A stretch of 64,000 nt of DNA from Valencia hispanica (Eukaryota > Chordata > Actinopteri > Cyprinodontiformes > Valenciidae). Within the stretch, counting starts at the first letter, position 1, and the number at the start of each line of letters is the position of its first letter. The stretch lies in the NCBI GenBank assembly GCA_963556495.2, contig OY747713.1, forward strand, positions 44,628,913 to 44,692,912. The letters are read 5' to 3'. Made by a program: the position numbers and the translations under genes. This document shows, in pieces, positions 23,248-33,589 of the stretch. The notes beneath the pieces are model-generated. The model did not search any database, was not told where the DNA came from, and saw only the letters and a list, made by a program, of their open reading frames with translations.

Positions 23248-24368
23248 GTAACACAGATCGATCAATATTGATCAAAACTGACTCAACCCCTGCTAGAATC
23301 TGAATCCTAGCTTTAAATTCATCTGGGACCCCGCGTGGCACACCAATCACGTCAAGGTAAACCTGCTCGTCAAAGCTGCCTGGAACAGGTGCTTCTCTCC
23401 CAGACCTGTGATGTGAGGAAACTTTCCTGGAATGGATCAATTGCAATCGAGACATCATAAGCTAACATCACGTGAGCACACATACCTTCCCAATTGGGCG
23501 GAAGAATGGATCTCAACTTGGCGTCACCACAAACCCAGTAAACGTCTGGTCCCGCCTGTTCCTGTTTCAAAATCCATCTACGCAGGTGAACCTTAGAAGA
23601 ACAGGTCCAGTGATCAACAGTTGTATCATCTCTAAACTTGTCAGATTTCCAGCACTCAGAAAAAGAATCCCTTTCTTCATTCAAGTTAAATATTTTAGAA
23701 CACTTTCCTGAAAATGTACCCATGTCAGCCTGCTCTCCCAATCTTGTCACATTATAACAAACAAAAGATGCATCTGGGGCTGGCTCTAAAAGGTTAATTA
23801 ACCCAGGTGCTTTAACCGCTTTATCCAATCCACACGGCTTACCCCAGCCTTTTTTCAAGCCTGCTGCTACAGCTAAAATGCAATGAGAGGCACACACACT
23901 ACACTTCCTACCTTCCAGGCTGAAATTAATTTTTGGAGCCTGCACTGAATCCCACTGGGCAGGATTACTCCCAGGAGACTCACAGTAACTCACACATTGA
24001 TCCAATTTTTCCTCAAACGGTATTGAGACATAATACTTTGGAAGAGCTTTTCCCATGCAAACGACACACGAATTTTTTGTCACTGACCTAGCTGAATAAT
24101 TTGCAAACTGATACCACAAATTACCTTGAACCCATCCTTCTCGGAGGACATTAGGAGCGACGGATCTCTCATGAATCCCGGCTGAGGTGACCGCTCGTCC
24201 CTCATGCAGAGTCCAAAAAACGCCCCCTAATAAAACATGAAACACAAACAGCATTAATGTCTCAGTCATTTTTGCTCTGGAGCCCCAGAGCTTCATAGAA
24301 AGTGTCATCATTTGTCTTTTCTTTTCTTCACGTGGGATCACTAGATAAATAGCAAGAGTCGATTCCAC
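23198..24368 (-). pseudogene. Env surface subunit and start of transmembrane subunit
   Basis: The 332-codon frame 24,368-23,370 has an internal Met at 24,269 followed by a signal peptide-like hydrophobic run (MLFVFHVLLGGVFW). The body is Cys-rich with many paired cysteines (CVVC, CSVCASHC, WTCSS) and the block PPNWEGMCAHVML, consistent with a retroviral surface glycoprotein. A +1 shift moves to frame 23,458-23,198, which contains DVIGVPRGVPDEFKA of the transmembrane subunit and then ends early. The start overlaps the pol end by about 30 bases or follows it, as in other retroviruses. Inactivated by frameshift and deletion. Confidence 0.75.
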
Positions 24369-24400
24369 TGATTTTGAATACTTTTCCGAGTCTACTTCTC

Positions 24401-25496
24401 TCAGTCCATTGTCTCAGTGATGGTGGGCTTGTCCAGAATCGGTCCCGTCAGCCTCTTGCAGTGAGTGGCGTGCACCCATGTTGCTCTCTCAGCGACCTTT
24501 ACTGCAGTGTAGGTCACCAGCAGAACTTGGAACAGACCCTGCCAGCGCTTTGACTTCCAATGTTGTCGTCTGAATTCTTTAATGAGAACCCAATCTCCTG
24601 GCCGAATAGGATGAAGTGGCCCCTCTGCTGCTTTTGGTAGGGCTTCTTTCACCTTTTGGTGCACCTGTGCAAGAGACTTGGACAGATTTTGACAGTAAGA
24701 GATCATTGCATCCTCACACAAACCCAAGGCCAAAACTCTGGTCCATGCCAGACCTGTTTCTTCACAACATTTAATAAGTTTGGATTTCAGTGTTCCATTT
24801 TCTCTCTCAACGGCTCCCCCCCGACTGTGGGTGATAGGAACAATGCGTTCCTAATTATATTCCCAGAAATTCACCCACTTCTGAAAGGGCTTTGTTCACA
24901 AAGTGTGTGCCATTGTCGCTAGTGATTTTTTCAGGAATTCCCCACCTGGGAATAATTTCTCCCAACAGAGCCTTGACCACGGCTGCACTGTCTGCATGTT
25001 TGGTCGGGAAGGCTTCAGTCCACTTTGAGAACATACAAATGATGACTAGACAAAATTTTTTACCTTCAGCAGGAGTCAGCTCAATGAAGTCCATCATCAA
25101 GTGCTCGAAGGGTCTCTGAGGCGCCGGATGGCCAGCAGTTTTAGTGGACACCGGTCGACCTGGATTATTTGTGGCACACACCATGCATGAATGACAATAT
25201 CTCTCTGCGAAAGAGTTGAACTCTCTTGTGAACCAATGCGTAGCAACCAGATCAAACATATCACTTTTGGAACAATGATCCAGTCCATGGCTGAACTTAG
25301 CAAAAACTGGAAAGAAATGTCTAGGAAGACATGGTTTGTTTTCAACCGAAAACCACACCCCTTCATTTTTCTTACAACCTGCCTTCTTCCAGGCTGAAAT
25401 CTCAGATGAGGTGGCAAAACTTTGCACAGCAACCACATCTGTCACCTCTAGCATTTCCCAAGGAAACCGTGTCTCCTGCGGAGGAGTGAGCTGCAC
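24401..25496 (-). pseudogene. Integrase domain of pol
   Basis: Frame 25,496-24,855 holds the HHCC zinc-binding region (paired His in the KFSHGLDH area, later CHSCMVC) and the catalytic core with Asp in LMMDFIEL and in SDNGTHF. A premature stop follows EFLGI. The region with the third catalytic residue, Glu, lies across a frameshift near 24,790-24,855. Frame 24,733-24,401 gives the C-terminal DNA-binding module with RPGDWVLIKEF and the GPY/F-type block here read as GLF, then CKRL. The enzyme would join viral DNA to the chromosome. Not functional here. Confidence 0.85.
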
Positions 25497-27504
25497 ATTT
25501 CATAACGGCAATCTTGGAGGGCGACAGAATTGCCTCCAGAAGAGCAGCGACCTGGGGTGCATTAAAAATGGGCTCACCATCAGACTTGAGGAATCTGCGA
25601 TGCCTCCAGAGTGCCCCGAAATGATGCACAATACCCACAGCATAGCCACTGTCTGACCATATATTAATTGCCTTGTCCTTCTCCAGCTCACTGGCCCTCG
25701 TTAAAGCCTCCAGCTCGGCTGTCTGCGCAGAGAAATTAGACACATTGGGTCTCTGAAGGCTGACCCGTCCACATAAAGTATCAAGTCAGGGTTCTGCAGG
25801 GGTGTGTCAGTCAAGTCAGGTTGTGGTGTACACAATACCTCTAATTCTGCCTGGCAGTCATGGGGTTCCCCGTCATCATCCGTAGGCAGCAAACTGGCAG
25901 AATTTAGTCCCGTACACCTTTTCACTGTTATATTCGGCAAATTTAACAGAATTGACGAATACCTTAACCATCTTGCTGCAGACAGGTGCGACATTCTCTG
26001 TTCCAATAAGATAATTGCAACGTTATGTGGAACAAATACAGTGAGAGGAGAGTACATCACAATGTCTCTCGAGGCTAAAACAGTCTTTTCAGCTGCCTCG
26101 ACTGATCTCAGACAAGCCGGGAGCCCAGCTGCAACTGGATCAAGTTTGGCAGAGTAGTAAGCGACCGGAAGTTTCAAACCACAATGTTCTTGCAAGAGCA
26201 CCGAAACCATGCACCCATTTTTCTCATCAACCATCTGAAAAAACGTTTTTTGTGGGTCTGGAAATGCAAGAGCTGGAGGGGATTGCAGTTCCCTCTTCAG
26301 TTCCTCAAATGCTTGCAATGCCTCAGGGCACCACTGCATGGCGGCATGGGCCACCATATTTTTCCCATGTGTCAGCTCAGACAATGGCCTCTCTATTACT
26401 GGATAGTTCGGGATAAAACTCCTACAATAGGAAGTTAAACCGAGAAAAGACATCATTTGTTTCTTGGTGATCGGTTTAGGAATCTGCTGAACAGCTTTGA
26501 TCCTTTTAGTAGACAAAGACTTTGAGCTTTTTGAGATATCGTGACCAAGAAAAGTGACCTCTGACTTCACAAACTGCAGTTTTGACAAACAAGCTTTATG
26601 TCCAAATGCATGCAAATGCTTCAACAAAGCAACAGTCTCTCTTTAACACTGTTTTTCCGACGGTGCGCACAATAAAAGATCATCCACATATTGAATCAGA
26701 ACTGATCCGGGAGACAGTTCTAGTGCCTCCAAACTCTCTTTAAGTGCCATGTTAAAAATGGTAGGAGACTCAATGTACCCCTGTGGGAGGCGGGTAAACG
26801 TGTAACCTTTCCCTTCATACTCAAAAGTAAACCAGAACTGACTGTCTGGGTCTACTGGCACACTGAAGAACGTATTACTCAGGTCAACAACTGAAAAATG
26901 AGTAGCTGAAGGTGGAACCTGTGACAGAATAGTACACAGGTTTGGCGAACTGGCGGCTCGTGGAATTATTGATTCATTTGTCCGTTTCAGATGTAACACG
27001 AAACGCCATTCTTCACCTGTGTCTCTGACTTTTTACACTGGAAAAATCAGACATCGGACCGGGGAATCCGTGCATCCGATAATTATCCCCGGGTTTAACA
27101 GAGCATCAAACACTGGTTTTATTCCACGAACTGCTTCAGCCTTTAACGGGTACTGGCGTTGAACTGGACGAAAGGATGACTTTGGTGCTATTTTGACAGG
27201 ATTACAACCCTTAATTAAACCCACATCATATGAATTTCTTGCCCACAAGTCAAATGAGATCTGCTGTAGGGGGAGGGGTATTGAGGGGTTGATTTTTTGC
27301 ATTTTTTGTGTTTTTTTCATGTAGAAATGCGTGTGACAGCATCTCCTCAGAGTCTTCAGTTAAATGACCTACTCTGGTGACCTGCACAGTGCACTGGACT
27401 GGGCGTTTAAAAAGGTGCGCAGATTTTGAATGATAAACGGAGGTGTCACGCTGTGTTTGCTCCCAATCAGAAACTGACTGAGCTCGGTGAACAGGTTTTT
27501 CCAC
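25402..27504 (-). pseudogene. Reverse transcriptase and RNase H domains of pol
   Basis: Frames 27,504-27,250, 27,320-27,033, 26,999-26,643 and 26,627-25,701 cover RT. Motif A reads FSVVDLSNTFF, then LPQGYIESPTIFN, and the active site is YVDD at about 26,679-26,690. The last three are in one frame, broken by TAA codons near 27,030 and 26,643. The connection domain has SFLGLTSYCRSFIPNYP. RNase H begins at LILYVDGSAF. It then loses some residues and shifts frame near 25,750, before TAELEAL and WSDSGYAVG in frame 25,743-25,402. All the recognisable catalytic blocks are seen, but the protein is broken at least four times. Confidence 0.88.
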
Positions 27505-27644
27505 AATTTCCCATTTCGCCCCAGCCAGTTTAGAAAGAGAAATGTATGGATTTTAGTGAAATCGGTAACATGGAGGGATTTTGCTTTTGTACCTTCTTTC
27601 ACCTTCCACTCATATTCATGTTTGAGGTCGTGAGGGCTGTATTT

Positions 27645-28320
27645 CACTGCCGTCAACACTGAGTCTTCCTGAACTGGTACAACTTGGATGCCTTGTGGTG
27701 ATGAAAAAAGAGCAATATTTAGTTTGCACATAAGGTCTCTTCCTAATAGATTTACACGACATTGTTGAGGAATCAGAAAACCGTGTTTGAAAACTGGCCC
27801 CTCTCCCAGCTGACAGCAAAGACGGTAGCTAAAACATTCTTTTAAAACCTGACCAGACGCAGAAATAGAGAAAACATGGTTGCCGCTCATTTTTGGATGT
27901 GATTGTAGTTACGTATTTTTTAGAACCAAGTCTCCAGAGTCAACCATGAATTCCACAGATGATCCTGAAATTTTTAGAGACAGAATAGGTAAGGCCTTGT
28001 ATGCTTCTGAAGTGAGATGAGCATACGTACCAGTTGGCATTTGTTGTTTCTCTACATGCTCTATGGCTTCTGTAATCAAGTTGAGGGTTAGTTTCATTAA
28101 AGCAAAAAGCAGATTCTTCCTTGCAAAGAGCAGAATTTTCATTGGAAATTGTAGATTTCTCATTGTCAACAACAAGTTTTTTATCACAAGAAACAGTTTG
28201 TTTATCTCTTTCAGTGTGATTGGATGTGTCTGTGTGTGTTTTTGTGCATGTCAGACCTGCAGATCCATCAGTCTGCAAAATGGAGAATTCTCCTTTCTGT
28301 TCATTACTGGAACATTTTCT
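27645..28320 (-). pseudogene. Gag-pro linker and aspartic protease
   Basis: After the gag stop the same frame stays open to 27,940 (about 130 codons of Ser/Thr/Asn/Lys-rich linker). The protease itself lies in the next frame. Its active-site block is EFMVDSGD (D-S-G at about 27,933-27,941), and the C-terminal conserved block LLGRD lies at about 27,735-27,749. An in-frame TAA at 27,909 lies between these two blocks. The protease cleaves Gag and Gag-Pol. One frameshift near 28,060-28,080 and one stop inactivate it. Confidence 0.75.
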
Positions 28321-28323
28321 TAG

Positions 28324-30012
28324 TCAGCTAGCCCAGCTGGCTTGGTGACGGCCTCTCCGTGTGGGTGCTGGAACCTGCCCACATTGGTCTTGAAAATGTC
28401 CACGTCTCCCGCAGCGATGGCAACGGTCATCATCCTCTGGTGAAACTCTTCGGTTATCAGCTGACTGCGGGCGACTTTGGTGTTGCACTCTGCGTTTTTG
28501 TCCACCTCTGAAATGATGTCGGCCTCTGGTTCTGTGGCCCTGTGTTACGGCTGTGTACATCGTCAGAGTCACATTATCCAAATCACTTTCTCTTTTTGTC
28601 TTTAAGTAATTTTCTCTCCTCTTCATGAGTCTCTCAGAATGCAAAACATATTTGCGCAGTTCAGAATAGTTCATTCCTTGGTCCAATCCAATATATTTAT
28701 CAATTACCTCGGTCTGAAGTTCCGGAAGCAGCTGTGCCAGAATTCGATCGCACAGCATCGATTCCCAGATAGATCCGCCCACTTCCTTTGGCTTCGTCAG
28801 CCCGCTGTGTCTCTCAAATGCTTCCTCCAGTCTGTGGAGAAAGTCATCCGCGGCCTCGTCCGGCCTTTGCTTTACAGCATGTAAAACAGTCAAATTGGGC
28901 TTGGTGGGAAGCTCTTTATCAATTGCTTTACACAGTTTCATGACAGCCACATAATACTCAGCATTTGTGCCTCTTTCCTTAGCTGATGGCCATTCATCTG
29001 ATGGTATCTCTTTCATGCGGATATTAGGATCAGGTAAGCTATCAGCTAATTTGCTAGCATCTGCGAGCTTCAATTTCATCTTTAGTACTCGCCTGATTTC
29101 TGCTCCTGTGGGGCGGAATGACAAACAAAATTCCTCCAGCTCCGCAGCGAAGACTTTCCCGTTCCCCACGATTTCAGGGAGGCACCCGATTGCTTGCTCT
29201 ATGTCCGCGTTAGTCCACGGCCGGAAAACCATTGTCACCCCATTATTTCCTGCAACTTCCACCATGGGAGCCGACAAGATATAGTTAGCAGCTTGTGGTA
29301 GGCTTACCTCAGCAAGATTTTGTTCCCCTGCTGTTATTTCTTTTCCTCTCGTTCTGGAGGAAGGAGTAGAGCAAGATTGTTTACAAATTGATTTGATCTG
29401 CGGTACTCTGGATTGGTGGGCTGTTGTTTCTGGGTCATCGGCGATTGGTGAATCAGGCTGTCGCTCTCGTTTGGGCTCCGCCTTTTTGGACGTTCCGGCG
29501 CGTGCCTCTGGTTGTCCCTGCTGCCCATCCTCTTTTTGACCCACCTCTGCTTGCTTGGGATTGGCTGCTTCTCCCTTTACTTCTTTTGTAGCCGTCGTTG
29601 ATTGGTGCGTCGGTGGAGCACAGTCCAGATCCGGATCCAACTTCGTCATGGAGAGCGCTTGTAGATCTCCAATAATCTCCTTGTCTGAAACATATGGATC
29701 CATACTACCCACTAAATTTCTAAAACCAGCTTTTCGCTCGCAGCATTTTGCTTCATTCATCCAGGTCTCCCAACAACGTTTAAGCATTTCAGTACCCCGC
29801 GCAAACATAGTGTTTTTAAGTCGTTCCCATTCTAGATAAAGTTTTTTCCCAATCTTTTCGAGTTCAGACATGTCTAAACTGCCCCTGGTAGGGAAATTCC
29901 ACTCAGATATCCAGAAATTTACATAGTCCAGGATTTCTGTCCCGTACTTTTTAGCCAATAAACAGCATATTTTACTCTCTGGGGGAGGAGAACTTGAGTT
30001 TACAGACCCCAT
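28324..30012 (-). CDS. gag: Gag polyprotein, intact open frame
   Basis: A 562-codon frame that remains fully open, unlike the rest of the provirus. It starts MGSVNSSS, with Gly2 suiting N-terminal myristoylation of a matrix protein. Residues ~125-230 form a Pro/Gln/Lys-rich linker. From ~265 to 440 is a capsid-like region with FRPWTNADIEQAIGCLPE, and the major-homology-like block QRPDEAADDFLHRLEEAF lies at ~381-398. The C-terminus is basic with one CX2CX4HX4C zinc knuckle (CHRCGRRGHFQDQC, residues 531-544), the nucleocapsid. Gag assembles virus-like particles at the membrane. It ends at TGA (28,324-28,326) followed by CTA, a readthrough-prone context, with the frame open beyond. Whether it is transcribed is unknown. 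Confidence 0.88.
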   Translation of the reverse strand: MGSVNSSSPPPESKICCLLAKKYGTEILDYVNFWISEWNFPTRGSLDMSELEKIGKKLYLEWERLKNTMFARGTEMLKRCWETWMNEAKCCERKAGFRNLVGSMDPYVSDKEIIGDLQALSMTKLDPDLDCAPPTHQSTTATKEVKGEAANPKQAEVGQKEDGQQGQPEARAGTSKKAEPKRERQPDSPIADDPETTAHQSRVPQIKSICKQSCSTPSSRTRGKEITAGEQNLAEVSLPQAANYILSAPMVEVAGNNGVTMVFRPWTNADIEQAIGCLPEIVGNGKVFAAELEEFCLSFRPTGAEIRRVLKMKLKLADASKLADSLPDPNIRMKEIPSDEWPSAKERGTNAEYYVAVMKLCKAIDKELPTKPNLTVLHAVKQRPDEAADDFLHRLEEAFERHSGLTKPKEVGGSIWESMLCDRILAQLLPELQTEVIDKYIGLDQGMNYSELRKYVLHSERLMKRRENYLKTKRESDLDNVTLTMYTAVTQGHRTRGRHHFRGGQKRRVQHQSRPQSADNRRVSPEDDDRCHRCGRRGHFQDQCGQVPAPTRRGRHQASWAS

Positions 30013-30291
30013 TTTTATGCGCTGCTATTTTATTATATTTTTAAACTGTAGAAATACTTTCTTTTTCGACGAAAAAAAGCTAAAAACTCACCCGCTGGTC
30101 AAATACTTGATATTAATTAAACAGCCCCAGTTTGTTTAGAGAACCAAAACAGTCAGCACTCTTTCTTGTTGTCAAAGCACAGAAAAACACTTATTTATAT
30201 TCTTTTTAAAAGCGAAAATATATGAAAATGCTACCACTTTTTTTTTTTTTTTTCAACAGACTAATTAATTTTTATGAAAAGAATCACTCTC

Positions 30292-30293
30292 AC
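30292..30293 (-). promoter_or_regulatory. Candidate splice donor in the proviral leader
   Basis: Minus-strand AACG followed by GTGAGAGT, about 210 bases downstream of the 5' LTR and before gag. Retroviruses place the env splice donor here. Consensus match is fair; not proven. Confidence 0.35.
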
Positions 30294-30484
30294 CGTTTTC
30301 CCTTCTCTCAAGGAGAGACCAGGTTCGAATTCCAGGCGGCGGTCGGTCTGAAACGAGAGGACCAAGTCTCTTCTTGCTCCCTAAAGGCTATACGGAGGTT
30401 CGAAGGCCGGGGGCTGACTCCTCTCCGGGTCTTTTGTGACTTCTTGGTGGCTCTCTTCCAGTCCTTCCTGGAAGCTCGCTGGAA

Positions 30485-30501
30485 TCCACGTTAGGCGCTA
30501 A
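30485..30501 (-). promoter_or_regulatory. Primer-binding site of the endogenous retrovirus
   Basis: Minus-strand TTAGCGCCTAACGTGGA begins two bases after the 5' LTR. It resembles the complement of a tRNA-Lys 3' end with C-to-T type changes. The same general word (TGGTGCCCAACGTAG) sits next to the LTR at 19,528. Confidence 0.55.
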
Positions 30502-30503
30502 AT

Positions 30504-30941
30504 TGTTATCGAAGTTCTTTAATAAAAGAGATGAGAGAGATTCCTTCAGATTCTCTGAGGTTTTAACACAGACTTGGTTGATCAACACAAGAAGGTACAG
30601 CGTCAACAGAGAGAATATGTTATACTGACTTGCCTTCCAAAACAAGACACAGGATTATATAGGTTCAGTAATCATGGCCTATCACCTATGACATTACAAA
30701 CAAACATTTCTCAGTCGGTAGGCATTTGACTCATTAGGCGTAGAAGATTTGATATAGAAGCATAATCAATGTATGTCAGGACCAACCCAGGCTGTAAGAG
30801 TCTGAATCAGCAGGTTTGACCTGACCTAAATTCATACAGTGTCACCTAATCAGATTGGTCACCATATCATAAAGAAGAGACACATAGTAACTATCAGTAT
30901 GTGAATTACACAGAACAGAACATTACAATTCTTCCACTACA
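30504..30941 (-). repeat. 5' LTR of the endogenous retrovirus
   Basis: 438 bp, ends TGTAGTGG...GATAACA, with the TATA box at about 30,650-30,661. It lacks the ~30 bases present in the 3' LTR; otherwise only scattered differences. Two identical-at-birth LTRs date the insertion by their divergence. Confidence 0.92.
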
Positions 30942-30945
30942 CCAC

Positions 30946-31449
30946 GATGAGCCACGACAGTCAGTAAGAAGGGAAAGCGGACAGAGGAAGGGATGGTGAA
31001 AATCATTTGAGGTTCAACTTTCTTAGGCAGATTCATCTGTTCTGAAATCCTCTTCAAATCATAAAAGAATGAATGAGAACCTTTTGACTCTGTTTTGGTA
31101 GCTGATTTTTCATGAAAGTCAGAGTCAGCCTGGGCCACTCAAGCTTTCCTAGCCACACCTAGATAATAATAATGGACCCTATTTTGTCTTCAGAACTCCC
31201 TTTTTTTTTCTTGCCGTAGATTGAATTATTTTCCAGACACTTTACTCAGAGATTTCCATAAATGTAAACTATACTGGTACTTCCCGAACATCACTTGGAT
31301 TTCACATTTGGATTCTGGTCATAACCTAGAGACCCTTTCAGAAAAAATTGAAAATCATTGAAAAGTTGATTTATTTCCATCAGTCCATTCAAAACGTTAA
31401 ACTGCCATAGATTATAGATTCAGGGCCCACAACTTGCATGATTTAAGTA
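30946..31449. other. No recognisable gene
   Basis: Flank of the provirus. A 71-codon minus-strand frame at 30,923-31,138 starts in the LTR boundary region and has no motif. Confidence 0.45.
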
Positions 31450-32766
31450 TTTAGTTGTTTATTTGTACATAATTTGGACTTCCGGCTCATAAAACCCATG
31501 AAAACAGGAATTCTAAAAATTAGAATACTGTGAAGAAATCAGCCCAAATTTTACAGGGCATGAATGTTTTAAACTTAATGTCACACACTACTCATCTATT
31601 AAACTCAAAGCACCTGCACAGGTTTTCCCGGGTGTCATTAAATTGCTTAACTTTGGTTCAATTGTCTCAATTAGGTTTAATATGGGGAAGACTGCAGAGT
31701 TGACAACTGGCCAGAAGACCATCATTGATACCCTCCATAGGATGGGTAAGCCACAAAAGCAGGCTGGCTGTTAACAGAGTGCTATGTCCAAGCATATCAA
31801 TGGAAAGTCTAGTGGAAGGGCAGAATGTGGCAGGAGAAGATGCACCAGCAGAAGAGCTGACCACAGGCTTTAGTGGATTATCAAACAGAGAAGATTCATG
31901 TATCATGTATGAAAGAGTGGAATGAGGCGGGAGTCACAGCTTCAAAACCACCACATTCAGACACATCTTAACTGGACTGTTGGCCAGTAGTCCAAGGTCT
32001 TCTTTTCCGATGAAAGTAAAGTGTGCCTTTCATTCGGGAATCAAGGTCCAAGGGTTTGGAGGAAGACAGGTGAAGAACAGAACCTAAACTGCTTGAGGTT
32101 CAGTGTGAAATATCCACAGTCAGTCATGTTTTCGGGTGCAATGTCCAGTGCAGGTGTTGGTAAACTCAGCTTTCTTAAATCCAAGGTCACCGCATCAGTC
32201 TACCAGAATGTTTTAGAAGACTTCATGATTCCTTCTGCAGAGGGTCTGTATGGAGATGCAGATTTCATCTTCCAGCAGGACCTGGCCCCTGCCCATACCG
32301 CCAGAAGCACCAAAACCTGGTTTGATGCCCATGCCATCACAGTGCTTGACTGGCCAGCCAACTTGCCAGATCTCAACACCATTGAGAATCTATACGATAT
32401 TATCAAGAGGAAAATGAGGGGCACCAGACCCAAAAACAAAGAAGAACTGACAGCAAGCATCAAGGAAATCTGGGCTTTCATAACTCCCAGGCAATGCCAC
32501 AGGCTGATTGCCTCAATGCCACGGCGCATCGAGGCAGTGATTAAGACAAAGGGATTCCCTACCAAGTACTCAAGATTAACATACAGTATCGTTTTGAAAT
32601 TACAATAATTTGCTTGATTTGATATGATCCTAATTCCTTTCTTTTATTCTGCAAAAACTGAGAAGTAAATGGTGATTTCTTCACAGTATTCAAATTTTTT
32701 GAATTCCTGTTTTTTCATGGGTTTGGGGTGGGAGCCCAAATTATGTACAAATAAACCACTAAATTA
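31450..32766 (+). mobile_element. Tc1/mariner-type DNA transposon, inactivated
   Basis: Terminal inverted repeats of about 90 bp, at 31,450-31,545 and 32,672-32,766, share TTATTTGTACATAATTTGG, CCCATGAAAA, CAGGAATTC and ATACTGTGAAGAAATCA. A single transposase frame lies between. The TA duplication is not clear at both ends. The right end directly abuts a 5'-truncated L2-like LINE tail. Confidence 0.82.
31682..32608 (+). pseudogene. Tc1-like transposase, DD34E, four in-frame stops
   Basis: From the ATG at 31,682 to the TAA near 32,608 the frame never shifts (309 codons). It contains stops at 31,772 (TAA), 31,871 (TAG), 31,910 (TGA) and 31,988 (TAG). The catalytic core survives: Asp in KVFFSDES, Asp in FQQDLAPAHTA, and Glu in LNTIENLY, with exactly 34 residues between the second Asp and the Glu. 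The end block CHRLIASMPRRIEAVI is typical of Tc1-family enzymes. The enzyme cuts and pastes its element at TA sites. Decay by substitution alone suggests an old, slowly drifting copy. Confidence 0.85.
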
Positions 32767-33160
32767 GAAAGTACTCTTATATCAGATCTTCTGTTCCTTC
32801 TGTGTCTCTGCTCTGTCTTCTCAAACCCCCAGACGGTCGTGGCAGATGGCCGCTCCTACTGAGCCTGGTTCTGTCGGAGGTTTCTTCCTGTTAAAGGGGA
32901 GTTTTTTTCTCTCCACCGTCGCTACATGCTTGCTCAGTATGAGGGATTGCTGAAGGATTGCTGTGGTTGGAAAGTCTGCATCAACGGGGCCCAACCTCAA
33001 GCCAATGACTGATGCAATCTGCTGGGATTCCTTAAATAGGTAACTTTATAAATGATTGGAATGTTTATATAAATGTATTGAAATTACTTCTTGTTAAGTG
33101 CCTTGAGATGACATCTGTTGTGAATCGGCACTATATAAATAAACTGAATTGAATTAAATT
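32767..33160 (+). mobile_element. L2-like LINE 3' UTR, copy B
   Basis: Starts at TAGAAAGTACTCTTATATC, a point inside the 3' UTR of copies A and C, and runs to CTGAATTGAATTAAATT. It is therefore a severely 5'-truncated LINE copy of UTR only. It shares CCAGACGGTCGTGGCAGATG and TTGAGATGACATCTGTTGTG with the other two copies. Confidence 0.78.
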
Positions 33161-33589
33161 AACAGTGATCCAGTGTCCTCTCCTCTCTGGTTGGACATGT
33201 AATTTACTGTTTATATTTGGGAAGTTCCTAGCTCAGGTTGTCGGAGGTTTTCTGGCCCTGGCAGGGTCACCCATGGCAAACTGGTCCTCGGTGAGGGATC
33301 AGAAAAAGTGCAGCCTGAAGACCCCTATAATGAGCACCACAAATGGACTCATTGTTCCCCCGCCTGGACGCAGTTCACCGGGGCCCCTCTCTGGAGCCAG
33401 GCACGGAGGTGGGGCATGTTGGCGAGTGCCTGATGGCCGTGCCTTTACCCATATGGCCTGGCCAGGCTCAGCCCAAAGAAGGGCCATGGCCCCCCCTCCC
33501 ATGAGCTCACCACCTGTGGGAGGGGCCATAGGGGTCAGGTGCAATGTAGGATGGGCGGTGGCCGAAGGCGGGGACCTTGGCACTCTGAT

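Larger units (their letters stand above)
21379..30941 (-). mobile_element. Endogenous retrovirus (class I-like), full proviral layout, inactivated
   Basis: Minus-strand order is 5' LTR (30,504-30,941), primer-binding site, leader, gag, pro, pol (RT, RNase H, integrase), env, polypurine tract, 3' LTR (21,379-21,846). The 4-bp word CCAC flanks both outer ends (21,375-21,378 and 30,942-30,945), matching retroviral target duplication. A single zinc knuckle in Gag, a stop codon between gag and pro in the same frame, and a C-terminal integrase module of gammaretroviral type point to a class I (gamma/epsilon-like) lineage. Several stops, frameshifts and a deletion in env make it non-functional. Confidence 0.9.

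Noticed and set aside
31446..32770. Clear TA target duplication for the first Tc1-like element
   Set aside because: A TA precedes the left end, but the right junction cannot be aligned to give the same duplication, so it is not claimed.
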